Shown: one piece after another, positions 16,409-24,530 of the stretch
Numbering within the stretch: position 1 is the stretch's first letter
How the letters are laid out: every line of letters begins with the position of its first letter
Source of the DNA: an uncultured Clostridia bacterium
Lineage (GTDB): Bacteria; Bacillota; Clostridia; TANB77; CAG-508
DNA: 36,416 bases
NCBI GenBank assembly: GCA_944389475.1
Contig: CALXMM010000018.1
Coordinates: 1-36,416, forward strand
Reading direction: 5' to 3'
The notes under the pieces: model-generated
Database searches by the model: none
What the model was told of the DNA's origin: nothing
What the model saw: only the letters and a program-made list of their open reading frames with translations
Made by a program: the position numbers and the translations under genes

Positions 16409-17656
16409 ATGGAAAAATACGAAAAAGTAAAAGAGATACTAAAGAAAAACAACCAAGAACAATTGCTAGTTTGGTATGACAAATTAGATGAAAAAGGTAA
16501 GGAAAAGTTATTAGACCAAATATTAAATGTAGATTTTAATTTAATAAAAAAATTGTATGATTTAACTAAAAAAGGCATAGAAATGGGTAATGATGTTATT
16601 GAACCTGTTGACTATGTAGATAAAAGTAAATTATCAAAAGAAGAATATGAAAAATTAGAAAAAATAGGAGAAAAAATAATAAGAGATGGTAAACTAGCAG
16701 TTTTAACATTAGCGGGAGGACAAGGAACAAGACTTGGATATAATGGACCAAAAGGAACATTTGATATTGGATTGGATACACATGAGTCTTTATTTGAGCT
16801 TATTTGTAAACCTATAAAAGAAGCAAATAAAAAATATGGTATAACAATTCCATGGTATATTATGACAAGTCGTGAAAATAATGAACAAACAGTTAAATTC
16901 TTTGAAGAACATAATTACTTTGGTTATCCAAAAAATGACATAATATTTTTCATACAAGGTGAATTACCAATGATAGATACGGATGGAAAAATATTAGTAA
17001 ATGAACAAGGATTTTTAAAATTAGCAGCAGATGGACATGGAGGAGTTTTTGAATCCATTCTTAAAAGCGGAGCTTTAAAGGATATGAATGATAGGAAAAT
17101 TGAATGGTTATTTATAGGACCAGTAGATAATCCTCTAGTTAATATGGTAGATCCAATCTTTGTTGCTGTTGCAGAAACTAGAAAATGTATGGCTGCAGGA
17201 AAATCAGTTGTTAAAGCAAGACCGGAAGAAAGAGTTGGAGTATTTTGTAAGAGAAATGGAAAACCTAGTGTAGTAGAATATACAGAAATTTCTGAAGAAA
17301 TGAGTAATAAAAGAGATGAAAATGGAGAATTAGTTTTTGGAGAATCTCATATAAACTGTAATTTATTCAATATAAAAAGAGTAAATGAAATTGCAGACAA
17401 TAAATTGCCATATCATGAAGCTTTTAAAAAGGCAAATTATATTAATAGTAAGGGCGAATTGGTTAAAGCCGATAAGCCTAATGCATATAAATTCGAAACA
17501 TTTATTTTTGATGCATTCCAAAGTATGGAAAGTATGGCAATAATGAGAGTTAAAAGAGAAGAAGAATTTGCACCTGTAAAAAATGCAGAAGGTGTAGATA
17601 GCCCAGAGACAGCTAGAGAATTATATATAAATTTTCACAAAAAAGATAAAAAATAA
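16409..17656 (+). CDS. UDPGP type 1 family UTP-sugar-1-phosphate uridylyltransferase (UAP-like)
   Basis: This 415-residue nucleotidyltransferase resembles eukaryotic-type UDP-N-acetylglucosamine pyrophosphorylase/UDPGP enzymes rather than GlmU or GalU. After a helical N-terminal region, the nucleotide-binding signature LAGGQGTRLGYNGPKG lies at 101-116. Further blocks are WYIMTSRENNEQTVKFFEEH, FIQGELPMID and, later, GPVDNPLVNMVDP and SHINCNLFNIKR. It should make UDP-GlcNAc, UDP-GalNAc or UDP-glucose from UTP and the sugar 1-phosphate. Substrate choice cannot be fixed here. GAGAGG precedes the ATG. The next gene encodes a phosphohexomutase, which would supply the sugar 1-phosphate, so the two probably act in sequence. 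A terminator and attenuator-like leader separate them. Confidence 0.88.
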   Translation: MEKYEKVKEILKKNNQEQLLVWYDKLDEKGKEKLLDQILNVDFNLIKKLYDLTKKGIEMGNDVIEPVDYVDKSKLSKEEYEKLEKIGEKIIRDGKLAVLTLAGGQGTRLGYNGPKGTFDIGLDTHESLFELICKPIKEANKKYGITIPWYIMTSRENNEQTVKFFEEHNYFGYPKNDIIFFIQGELPMIDTDGKILVNEQGFLKLAADGHGGVFESILKSGALKDMNDRKIEWLFIGPVDNPLVNMVDPIFVAVAETRKCMAAGKSVVKARPEERVGVFCKRNGKPSVVEYTEISEEMSNKRDENGELVFGESHINCNLFNIKRVNEIADNKLPYHEAFKKANYINSKGELVKADKPNAYKFETFIFDAFQSMESMAIMRVKREEEFAPVKNAEGVDSPETARELYINFHKKDKK

Positions 17657-17697
17657 ACAAAACAAACTTTGAAAAATTTAAGTTTATAAAAAATTAT

Positions 17698-17741
17698 AAT
17701 TGGGGAAAGCCCAATTACAATATAGTATGCAAAATGGGCTT
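17698..17741 (+). promoter_or_regulatory. Attenuator-like alternative hairpins before the phosphohexomutase gene
   Basis: A first hairpin pairs AATTGGG (17698-17704) with CCCAATT (17710-17716) around GAAAG. Its 3' side overlaps AAGCCCA (17707-17713), which is perfectly complementary to TGGGCTT (17735-17741), the left arm of the following terminator. The first hairpin and this anti-terminator pairing therefore exclude each other, as in transcription attenuators. The site ends 36 nt before the start codon. Simple read-through control of the upstream gene is the alternative. Confidence 0.45.
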
Positions 17742-17760
17742 TTATAGCCCATTTTTGTGT
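17731..17760 (+). terminator. Terminator between the pyrophosphorylase and phosphohexomutase genes
   Basis: AAAATGGGCT (17731-17740) pairs with AGCCCATTTT (17746-17755) around a 5-nt loop, ending in TTTTTGTGTT. It sits only 17 nt before the ATG, just ahead of the ribosome binding site of the next gene. Confidence 0.75.
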
Positions 17761-17777
17761 TATACAAGGAGGAAAAA

Positions 17778-19535
17778 ATGGAATATTTAAATGAATATAA
17801 AAAATGGTATACAAGTGATGTGTTTGATGAAAATACTAAAAAAGAATTATTAGCAATTAAAGATAACAAAGAAGAAATAGAAGATAGATTTTATAAAGAA
17901 TTAGAATTTGGAACCGCAGGTCTAAGAGGAGTAATTGGAGCTGGAACAAATAGAATGAATATATATACAGTTGGAAAAGCCACGCAAGGATTAGCAAATT
18001 ACATTATAAAAAAACATGGGGAAGAAAGAGGTGTAGCAATTTCCTATGATTCAAGACATATGTCACCAGAATTTAGTAAAGAAGCAGCATTAATTTTAAA
18101 CGCTAATGGTATAAAAACATATTTGTTTGATGCTTTAAGACCAGTACCAGAATTATCTTTTGCTGTAAGAGAATTAAAATGTATAGCAGGAATAATGATT
18201 ACAGCAAGTCATAACCCACCAAAATATAACGGATACAAGGTATATTGGGAAGATGGAGCACAAATAGTTCCTCCTACAGATAAAGAAATAATAGAAGAAG
18301 TAAATAAAATACAAGATTACAGTACAATTAAGAAAATTACGCAAGAAGAAGCAGAGAGCAAAAAATTATATAACGTAATAGGAAATGAAATAGATGAAAA
18401 ATATATGAAGGCTTTGGAAAAACTAGTATTAAATCCTGATGTAATAAAAAAAGAAAAGGATTTAAAAATAGTTTATACACCATTACATGGAACAGGAAAT
18501 AAACCTGTAAGAACTATATTAAAAAGATTAGGCTTTGAAAATGTATATGTAGTAAAAGAACAGGAATTACCTGATGGAGATTTTCCAACTGTAGATTATC
18601 CAAATCCAGAAGATCCAAAGGCATTTAAATTAGCCTTAGACTTGGCAAAGGAAAAAGATGCAGATATAGTTTTAGCAACAGACCCAGATGCAGATAGATT
18701 AGGAGTGTATGCAAAAGATTCCAAAACAGGAGAATATAAATCATTTACTGGTAATATGTCTGGCTTATTAATTGCAGAATATGAATTATCACAAAAACAA
18801 GAAAGAAATATGATTCCTAAAAATGGTGTTTTAATAAAGACAATTGTTTCATCAAATTTAGCAGACAGTATTGCTAAAAATTATAAAATAGGTTTAATAG
18901 AAGTTCTAACAGGATTTAAATATATTGGAGAACAGATAAAATTATTTGAACAAACACATGAACATACATATTTATTTGGTTTTGAAGAAAGTTATGGTTG
19001 CTTAATTGGAACACATGCTAGGGATAAAGATGGTATTGCTGCGGTAATGGCCCTTTGCGAAGCAGCTGCATATTATAAAGATAAAGGATTAACTCTTTGG
19101 GACCAGATGATTAATATATACGAAAAATATGGATATTACAAAGAAGATTTAATGTCATTAACTTTTGAAGGTGTTACAGGAGCAAAACAAATACAAGATA
19201 TAATGAATAATCTAAGAAATAATGTTCCTACCAAAATAGGAGATTATAGTGTAGAAAGATTTAGAGATTATAAGACAGAAAAAATAATTGATATGAAAAC
19301 AAAAGAAGAATCAAAGACTGGTTTACCTGTATCAAATGTACTATATTTTGAACTTGAAAATGATTCTTGGGTATGCGTAAGACCTTCAGGAACAGAGCCT
19401 AAAATTAAATTCTATGTTGGAGTAAAAGGAACTAATATGCAAGATGCAGAAGTTAAAGTAAAGCAATTAAAAGAAAATTTAAATAAAATAATAAAAAATA
19501 ATGTAAAAAATATTTCTTATAATTTATCAAAATAA
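17778..19535 (+). CDS. Phospho-sugar mutase (phosphoglucomutase/phosphomannomutase, PgcA type)
   Basis: This 585-residue alpha-D-phosphohexomutase interconverts hexose 6- and 1-phosphates. The catalytic serine is residue 144 in TASHNPPKYNGYKVY. The metal-binding loop DPDADR is near 302-307, the sugar-binding loop is FGFEESYG, and the phosphate-binding loop RPSGTEPKIKFY is near 535. The length of nearly 600 and the phosphoglucomutase 2-like N-terminus match PgcA of Bacillus. The start is ATG 17778, preceded by AAGGAGG at 17766-17772. The in-frame GTG at 17757 lies in the terminator. Together with the upstream pyrophosphorylase it forms a short route from glucose 6-phosphate (or another hexose phosphate) to a UDP-sugar. 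It ends in a terminator shared with a convergent regulator. Confidence 0.93.
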   Translation: MEYLNEYKKWYTSDVFDENTKKELLAIKDNKEEIEDRFYKELEFGTAGLRGVIGAGTNRMNIYTVGKATQGLANYIIKKHGEERGVAISYDSRHMSPEFSKEAALILNANGIKTYLFDALRPVPELSFAVRELKCIAGIMITASHNPPKYNGYKVYWEDGAQIVPPTDKEIIEEVNKIQDYSTIKKITQEEAESKKLYNVIGNEIDEKYMKALEKLVLNPDVIKKEKDLKIVYTPLHGTGNKPVRTILKRLGFENVYVVKEQELPDGDFPTVDYPNPEDPKAFKLALDLAKEKDADIVLATDPDADRLGVYAKDSKTGEYKSFTGNMSGLLIAEYELSQKQERNMIPKNGVLIKTIVSSNLADSIAKNYKIGLIEVLTGFKYIGEQIKLFEQTHEHTYLFGFEESYGCLIGTHARDKDGIAAVMALCEAAAYYKDKGLTLWDQMINIYEKYGYYKEDLMSLTFEGVTGAKQIQDIMNNLRNNVPTKIGDYSVERFRDYKTEKIIDMKTKEESKTGLPVSNVLYFELENDSWVCVRPSGTEPKIKFYVGVKGTNMQDAEVKVKQLKENLNKIIKNNVKNISYNLSK

Positions 19536-19537
19536 AA

Positions 19538-19567
19538 AATAAAGCCATACTAGGCTTTATTTTTTTA
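19538..19567. terminator. Bidirectional terminator
   Basis: AATAAAGCC (19538-19546) pairs with GGCTTTATT (19553-19561) around a 6-nt loop, with eight T at the plus-strand end and an A-rich run at the other. It overlaps the last codons of the minus-strand regulator. Confidence 0.8.
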
Positions 19568-19883
19568 TACGTTTAATCAATTTTAAAATTAATTTTTGGT
19601 CTGAAATATCCATATCCTTTAATTCATCTGTTATAGTTGTAACAATAGCATCTGAATCATCATCAAAGAATTGATTAAATAATTGTGTTGGATTGGTATC
19701 AATAGCTTTACAAAGTAATATAATATTATAAATACTAGCATTATACTTGCCATTTTCAAATTTTGATAAATATTCTGGTGTTAAATCACTTTTTTCTGCT
19801 ACTTCTTCTTGGGTAAATTTCTTACTTTTTCTAATTTTTTTGTAAGTACTACCAATAATTTTATTTGCTTCTTTTAAATCCAT
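19557..19883 (-). CDS. XRE-family helix-turn-helix regulator
   Basis: This 108-residue protein has a single N-terminal HTH_3 domain (about 10-68): IGSTYKKIRKSKKFTQEEVA, EKSDLTPEYLSKFENGKYNA, ILLCKAIDTNPTQLF. A 35-residue helical and acidic C-terminal part (FDDDSD ... LKDMDISDQKLILKLIKRIKK) probably mediates dimerisation. AGGAGG lies 7 nt before the ATG. It is transcribed alone, convergent with the phosphohexomutase, and shares the terminator. It resembles the second XRE protein at 26707-27036 in size and plan, including a short C-terminal helix that reads like SPEKQRLIYNIAKTI there. Targets are unknown. Confidence 0.9.
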   Translation of the reverse strand: MDLKEANKIIGSTYKKIRKSKKFTQEEVAEKSDLTPEYLSKFENGKYNASIYNIILLCKAIDTNPTQLFNQFFDDDSDAIVTTITDELKDMDISDQKLILKLIKRIKK

Positions 19884-19987
19884 GTGCTATCCTCCTAAAA
19901 AATTTATATTAAGTATAACAGCACTTTAATAATAATTTAATGAACTAAATGATAAAAAACGACAATCAAATTAAACTATAATTAAAA

Positions 19988-20698
19988 CTATATATTCCAA
20001 CCTTTAATTTTACTTCGCTTTATAGCACCATACATATTGGCTCTAACATGGGGAATTTGCTTACTTAAATTATATAATAATTCTTTTATATCCTCACGTT
20101 TGGATTTCCCATCCATTGGACATGTTTTTGGCATAATTTTAATATTATTATTTTTTATAAAACTACGAGTTTGCTTTTCACTTATATAAATTAAAGGTCT
20201 GATTAAAGTCATTTTAGATCTATCCATGTATGTTTTTGGTGCAAAGGTAGAAATATTGCCTGTATACAAAATATTCATTAGAAATGTTTCTAAAACATCA
20301 TCTTCGTTATGACCTAAAGCGATTTTATTACATCCATGTTTAATAGCAGTAGTATTTAAAATACCACGACGAAGATTTGCACATAGTGAACAAGGATTTT
20401 TTTCTTTTCTAATATCAAAAACGATTTCCTTTATATAACTATCAACAATATCCAACTCAACATCTAGCTCTTTACAAAGATTGATTAATAAATTAACATC
20501 AAAAAAATCGAAGCCCGGATTAACAGAAATAGCCATTAACTCGAATTTTTTAGGATAAAATCTTTGTAAATTTTTAAGTGCCATTAACAATGTTATAGAG
20601 TCTTTTCCTCCAGATAATGCTACCGCTATTTTATCGCCTTCATCTATCATATGAAATTCTTCTATTGCTTTTCTCATTTGACCTAATATTTTTTGCAT
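19988..20698 (-). CDS. TtcA-type tRNA 2-thiocytidine biosynthesis protein
   Basis: This 236-residue PP-loop ATPase has SGGKDS at about 29-34 and the paired cysteines PCSLC followed by ANLRRG, ALGHNEDDVLETFLMNI, and a third cysteine in KTCPMDGKSKR. This is the arrangement of TtcA, which thiolates C32 of certain tRNAs using an Fe-S cluster held by these cysteines. The Firmicutes members are shorter than E. coli TtcA, as here, and their exact tRNA targets are less well defined. The ribosome binding site is AAGGAAA before ATG 20698. It is divergent from the tRNA-Arg/tadA locus, so tRNA genes and tRNA modification genes are clustered here. A related TilS-like role is less likely given the cysteine pattern. 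Confidence 0.85.
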   Translation of the reverse strand: MQKILGQMRKAIEEFHMIDEGDKIAVALSGGKDSITLLMALKNLQRFYPKKFELMAISVNPGFDFFDVNLLINLCKELDVELDIVDSYIKEIVFDIRKEKNPCSLCANLRRGILNTTAIKHGCNKIALGHNEDDVLETFLMNILYTGNISTFAPKTYMDRSKMTLIRPLIYISEKQTRSFIKNNNIKIMPKTCPMDGKSKREDIKELLYNLSKQIPHVRANMYGAIKRSKIKGWNI

Positions 20699-20781
20699 AA
20701 TAATTTCCTTTCTTGATGTTTGATATTATACCGAAAAAATGAACAGAATTCAATAGTTTTAGAATTTCCTAATTACTGAGC

Positions 20782-20810
20782 TTGAAAAAAAGTAATATTG
20801 TTGATATAAT
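20782..20810 (+). promoter_or_regulatory. Promoter of tRNA-Arg
   Basis: TTGAAA (20782-20787), a 17-nt spacer and a perfect TATAAT (20805-20810). The tRNA begins 21 nt after the -10 box. Confidence 0.8.
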
Positions 20811-20831
20811 ACAGAAGTATTACAAAACTAT

Positions 20832-20908
20832 GCACTTATAGCTCAGGTGGATAGAGCGCTCCCCTCCTAAGGGAGAGGCCGCTGGTTCGAATCCAGCTAA
20901 GTGCACCA
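20832..20908 (+). tRNA. tRNA-Arg (anticodon CCU)
   Basis: The acceptor arms GCACTTA (20832-20838) and TAAGTGC (20898-20904) pair perfectly, followed by discriminator A and an encoded CCA. The anticodon arm CTCCCCTCCTAAGGGAG puts CCT in the loop, reading AGG. The T-arm GCTGGTTCGAATCCAGC is standard. No terminator follows before tadA, which starts 49 nt later, so read-through into tadA is likely. Confidence 0.97.
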
Positions 20909-20916
20909 AATGTAAT

Positions 20917-20951
20917 AGGGAAAGTAGAAAGTCCCTAAATCCCGATGGGAG
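20917..20951 (+). promoter_or_regulatory. Hairpins around the tadA ribosome binding site
   Basis: AGGGA (20917-20921) can pair with TCCCT (20932-20936). Next to it, TCCC (20940-20943) can pair with GGGA (20947-20950), which is the core of the tadA Shine-Dalgarno GGGAG, with a 3-nt loop. The first arm could also take the second TCCC, freeing the ribosome binding site. The stems are short, so the regulatory value is uncertain. Confidence 0.35.
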
Positions 20952-20957
20952 AAAAAA

Positions 20958-21437
20958 ATGGAAGAAAAAATATTTTTTATGAAACAAGCATTAAATGAAG
21001 CTAAAAAGGCATATAGTAAAAAAGAAGTACCAATTGGAGCAGTTATTGTTAAAGAAGGAAAGATAATTGCAAGAGGATACAATTTAAAAGAAACAAAAAA
21101 AGATACTATAAAGCATGCTGAAATTATTGCAATAGAAAAAGCAAGTAAAAAGTTAAATTCTTGGCGTTTAAAGGATTGTGATATTTATATAACAATGGAG
21201 CCATGTCCAATGTGTATGGGAGCAATTATTAATTCCAGAATTAGAAAAATATATTTTGGAGTAAACGACTTAAAAGCTGGAGCATGTGGTTCTGTAATAG
21301 ATTTAACTAAATATAAATTTAATCATATACCGGAATATGAAAATGGAATTATGGAAGATGAATGTAAGGATATTTTACAAAAATTTTTTAAGGAATTAAG
21401 AGAAAAAAATAAAAAGACAAATATAGAAAGTAATTAG
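20958..21437 (+). CDS. tadA: tRNA-specific adenosine deaminase TadA
   Basis: This 159-residue zinc deaminase converts A34 of tRNA-Arg(ACG) to inosine. It has VPIGAVIV, the catalytic HAE (53-55) and the zinc ligands PCPMC (82-86), followed by GAIINSRIRKIYFG and later the family block DLKAGACGSV. GGGAG lies 6 nt before the ATG. The gene follows tRNA-Arg(CCU) without a terminator. It heads the series tadA - unknown membrane protein - SRP RNA - dnaX - ybaB - recR, an order conserved in Bacillus (yaaJ-scr-dnaX-yaaK-recR) apart from the extra gene at 21478. Confidence 0.95.
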   Translation: MEEKIFFMKQALNEAKKAYSKKEVPIGAVIVKEGKIIARGYNLKETKKDTIKHAEIIAIEKASKKLNSWRLKDCDIYITMEPCPMCMGAIINSRIRKIYFGVNDLKAGACGSVIDLTKYKFNHIPEYENGIMEDECKDILQKFFKELREKNKKTNIESN

Positions 21438-21477
21438 ATTTATATGGCTAAATCAATAAAAAATAGAGGTGTAAATA

Positions 21478-22227
21478 TTGAAGATTAGTGAATTAAAAAA
21501 TAAAAAGATTATTCACATATGTATTATTTTAGGGATTATAGTAATAATTTTAGTTGTTGCTGGAATTATAATGCTTAGATACCAAGTTGAGGGTGAAAAG
21601 AATTTACCTTTCGAAATATCTAAAATAATAGTAGTAAGTACTGCGGAAGGCAATGAAATAGATGCAGTAGATAATAACAGATGGAATTTTAATGTAAATC
21701 AAAATAATGATATATATATTCAAATACAAAAAAATGACCAATATAAACAGAATTCAAATATAAAAAATATAACATTCGAGAATTTTAATATACAAAAAAA
21801 TAATGGGAATGGAGCAGAAAAAATAAAATTATATAGAGCAAATTCAGAGGGAAAAATTGTAGAAGATGATGCCCATTTAGTAAATAATACTTTAAATTAT
21901 AAAGGAGCTAAAGAAAATAATCTTGATTCATTAGAAATTTTAAATCAAGGAGGAATAATTTTACTAAGGTCAGTAAATCAAAATGTATGTGAAGTTAGAA
22001 ATAATGATGAATCAATAATACATGATGGTACATTACTTGCCAAAGGGAATGTTAATCCAGAAGATTTAAAATACACTTTAACTTTTGATATAATAATAGA
22101 AACAAATAGAAATATTAAATATAAAGGTACAGTTTCTTTAGTGTTACCAACTGGAAATATAGAAACAGAAGGAAAATCACAAATGGAAAAAACAGATTTT
22201 AGTGATGTTATTTTTAAAAGAATATAA
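21478..22227 (+). CDS. Unknown membrane-anchored extracytoplasmic protein
   Basis: This 249-residue protein starts at TTG 21478 with AGAGGTG about 6 nt before it. A short basic N-terminus (MKISELKNKK) precedes a hydrophobic segment (about residues 11-33: IIHICIILGIIVIILVVAGIIML is the stretch). The remainder is polar, rich in Asn, Lys and Ile, and probably beta-strand-rich. It contains a segment reading KYTLTFDIIIETNRNIKYKG followed by TVSLVLPTGNIETEGKS. I recognise no family. It lies 40 nt after tadA and just before the SRP RNA promoter, inserted in an otherwise conserved gene order. It may be a lineage-specific envelope protein. Confidence 0.8.
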   Translation: MKISELKNKKIIHICIILGIIVIILVVAGIIMLRYQVEGEKNLPFEISKIIVVSTAEGNEIDAVDNNRWNFNVNQNNDIYIQIQKNDQYKQNSNIKNITFENFNIQKNNGNGAEKIKLYRANSEGKIVEDDAHLVNNTLNYKGAKENNLDSLEILNQGGIILLRSVNQNVCEVRNNDESIIHDGTLLAKGNVNPEDLKYTLTFDIIIETNRNIKYKGTVSLVLPTGNIETEGKSQMEKTDFSDVIFKRI

Positions 22228-22233
22228 AATATC

Positions 22234-22262
22234 TTGATAAAAAGCAATAAATCATATATAAT
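22234..22262 (+). promoter_or_regulatory. Promoter of SRP RNA
   Basis: TTGATA (22234-22239), a 17-nt spacer and a perfect TATAAT (22257-22262). Transcription would start near 22269, giving a short 5' leader before the RNA's closing helix. Confidence 0.75.
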
Positions 22263-22291
22263 AACGATGTAAAAAATAAATCAGTTATAAT

Positions 22292-22413
22292 GTTTAGCCT
22301 TTGTATGGAAAGCAATCTCCAATAAAAAGCTATGAACCTTGTCAGGTCCGGAAGGAAGCAGCAATAAGTAGTGCATTTATGTGGAGTAATTGCTTCCCAT
22401 AGAGAGGCTAAAC
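22292..22413 (+). ncRNA. ffs: Signal recognition particle RNA (small bacterial type)
   Basis: The universally conserved domain IV sequence GTCAGGTCCGGAAGGAAGC starts at 22341 and binds Ffh. The ends GTTTAGCCT (22292-22300) and AGGCTAAAC (22405-22413) form the closing helix. Inside it, AAGCAAT pairs with ATTGCTT near 22310 and 22388. The RNA forms one long hairpin of about 122 nt, like the 4.5S-type RNA and without the Alu domain of the Bacillus scRNA. Its position just before dnaX is conserved in Firmicutes. Confidence 0.93.
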
Positions 22414-22469
22414 TTAAATTGGGTAAAACCAATAAAACTGAAAGCAAAAAATTAAAGGGAAGTGGTTAT

Positions 22470-24089
22470 ATGGCATATACAGCATTGTACAGAAAATTCA
22501 GACCTTTAACTTTTGATGAGATTGTCGGACAGGAACATATTACAAAAACATTGAAAAATCAATTAATTGCAGGCAGAGTAGGACATGCATATTTATTTAA
22601 TGGATGTAGAGGAACAGGAAAGACTTCGGCTGCAAAGATTTTAGCCAGAGCAGTTAACTGTTTAAATCCACAAAATGGAGAACCATGTAATGAATGTGAA
22701 ATATGTAAAGCGGCTCTTGCAGGTTCATTAACTGATATTGTAGAAATGGATGCAGCATCTAATAACAGTGTGGAGGACATAAGATTAATAAGGGATGAAG
22801 TTAATTTTTTACCAACACTTGCTAAATATAGAGTTTATATAATAGATGAGGTTCATATGTTATCAACTGGGGCTTTTAACGCATTATTAAAAACTTTGGA
22901 AGAGCCACCAGCACATGTAAAATTTATTTTAGCAACAACTGAGCCTCAAAAGTTGCCAGCTACTATATTGTCAAGGTGCCAAAGATTTGATTTTAAGAAA
23001 ATATCTCCAGAAAATATTGTAAAAAGGTTAAAAGTAGTGTGTGAGGCTAGTAATATAGAGGCAAATGAAAATGCATTAAAAATCATAGCTTCCTTATCAG
23101 AAGGAGCAATGAGAGATGCCCTAAGTATACTAGAAAGATGTTTACAAGATGGGGATAATGAGATAACCGAAGATAAGGTAAAGGAATTGGTAGGAATACC
23201 AAAACTAAGCTATATAGAAGAAATTGTAGGAAGTGTTTTAGCAAAAGATATTGATAATTGCTTAAAAACATTAAAAACAATAATTAGTGAAGGAAAGGAC
23301 CAAAATAATTTCTTGTGGGAAGTAATAAAATATGTAAAAGATGTTTTATTATATAAAGTTACAGGAGATGTAGGTATTTATAGTGAATCCGAGCAAGAAA
23401 AATTAAAGGAATTTGCCGGAAGTACATCAAAAGAAGAGTTGGTACATTTAATATATGAATTATCAGATTTAGAAAATGATATGAAGTGGTCATCACAAAA
23501 AACAATAATGCTAGAAGCAGGCTTTATAAAATTATGCGATTCAAATGAATCTGCTAAAGTACAGATACCAGTTAATACTGGTGAAAATAATGTAAGTGGT
23601 GAAGAGATACAAGAATTACAAAGAAGATTATTTAGGATAGAAAATTTTTTAAGTCAAGTAGAAAAAAATAAAGTAAATATAAATCCAAATAATACGGTAA
23701 AACAATCTGCACCTGTACAAAAAAAGGTGGAGAAAAAACCATTGACACCGGAGGAATTAAAAAATAATGCTTATTGGAAAGATATCATTGGAAAGTTTAA
23801 ATCCGAAGGAAAAATGGGATTATATGCTAACCTATTAAATACTAATATTACAGAAATAAATGATATGACAGTTGGAATTAATTTTAATAATGGTTTAAAA
23901 CCTTTAGCAAAAGGAATTTTAGAAAAGCCGGAAAACATGAATGAAATTTCAAAAGAGATTTCCATGGCTTATGGAAAAGTTATGAAAGTAAAATTAATAG
24001 ATAATAAAGCAGATGCTAAACCACAAAAATCAGAATTAGAAAATTTTGTAGAAGGTTTAGATGTACCAATAGATATAATGGATGAGTAA
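22470..24089 (+). CDS. dnaX: DNA polymerase III subunit gamma/tau
   Basis: This 539-residue clamp-loader ATPase has GCRGTGKT (Walker A) at 45-52, a four-cysteine zinc module (C64, C73, C76, C79), IIDEVHML (Walker B) and the SRC motif in LSRCQRFDF. The C-terminal part (about 395-539) is the variable tau region. I start it at ATG 22470 with AAAGGGA upstream. An in-frame extension to 22371 would overlap the SRP RNA and is rejected. At codons 417-419 the sequence CAA AAA AAG contains the heptamer A AAA AAG in the same phase as the E. coli dnaX frameshift site. A -1 shift would stop 14 codons later (see findings). ybaB and recR follow on the same strand. Confidence 0.96.
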   Translation: MAYTALYRKFRPLTFDEIVGQEHITKTLKNQLIAGRVGHAYLFNGCRGTGKTSAAKILARAVNCLNPQNGEPCNECEICKAALAGSLTDIVEMDAASNNSVEDIRLIRDEVNFLPTLAKYRVYIIDEVHMLSTGAFNALLKTLEEPPAHVKFILATTEPQKLPATILSRCQRFDFKKISPENIVKRLKVVCEASNIEANENALKIIASLSEGAMRDALSILERCLQDGDNEITEDKVKELVGIPKLSYIEEIVGSVLAKDIDNCLKTLKTIISEGKDQNNFLWEVIKYVKDVLLYKVTGDVGIYSESEQEKLKEFAGSTSKEELVHLIYELSDLENDMKWSSQKTIMLEAGFIKLCDSNESAKVQIPVNTGENNVSGEEIQELQRRLFRIENFLSQVEKNKVNINPNNTVKQSAPVQKKVEKKPLTPEELKNNAYWKDIIGKFKSEGKMGLYANLLNTNITEINDMTVGINFNNGLKPLAKGILEKPENMNEISKEISMAYGKVMKVKLIDNKADAKPQKSELENFVEGLDVPIDIMDE

Positions 24090-24176
24090 AATAAAAATAA
24101 ATTGACCTTGAATCCTTGTGAGTAAATTCATAATGGAAATCGGGGACTATTAATTAATAAAATTAGGAGGTAAATT

Positions 24177-24521
24177 ATGTCAAGACGTGGAGGATTCCCA
24201 GGTGGTATGGGAGGATTCGGAGGAATGAATCTAAATAATTTAATGAAGGAAGCAAAAAAGATGCAAGCAGATATAGAGAAAACACAAACAGAAATTGCAT
24301 CAAAAGAATTTGAAAGTACAGCAGGTGGAGGAGCTATAACTGTAAAAGTTAGCGGAAAAAAGGAAATAAAAGAAATAAAGCTAAGCAAAGATATTGTAGA
24401 CCCAGATGATATAGAAATGTTACAAGATTTAATTATGACATGTGTAAATGATGCATTAAGCAAAGTAGATAGTGCAACAGAACAACAAATGGGAAAATAT
24501 AATATACCTGGATTAATGTAA
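24177..24521 (+). CDS. ybaB: YbaB/EbfC family nucleoid-associated protein
   Basis: This 114-residue DNA-binding protein has a Gly/Met/Phe-rich N-terminus (RGGFPGGMGGFGGMN), a long helix (NNLMKEAKKMQADIEKTQTE) and the family core FESTAGGGAITVKVSGKKEI. It ends in a short Gly-Leu-Met tail. Family members form tweezer-like dimers, bind DNA and are nearly always encoded between dnaX and recR, as here. AGGAGGT lies 6 nt before the ATG. recR begins 9 nt after its stop. A role in DNA repair is suggested only by synteny. Confidence 0.95.
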   Translation: MSRRGGFPGGMGGFGGMNLNNLMKEAKKMQADIEKTQTEIASKEFESTAGGGAITVKVSGKKEIKEIKLSKDIVDPDDIEMLQDLIMTCVNDALSKVDSATEQQMGKYNIPGLM

Positions 24522-24530
24522 GGAGTAAAT

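Noticed and set aside
22371..22469. N-terminal extension of dnaX
   Set aside because: It overlaps the SRP RNA and precedes the proper ribosome binding site. DnaX homologues start at MAYTALYRKF.
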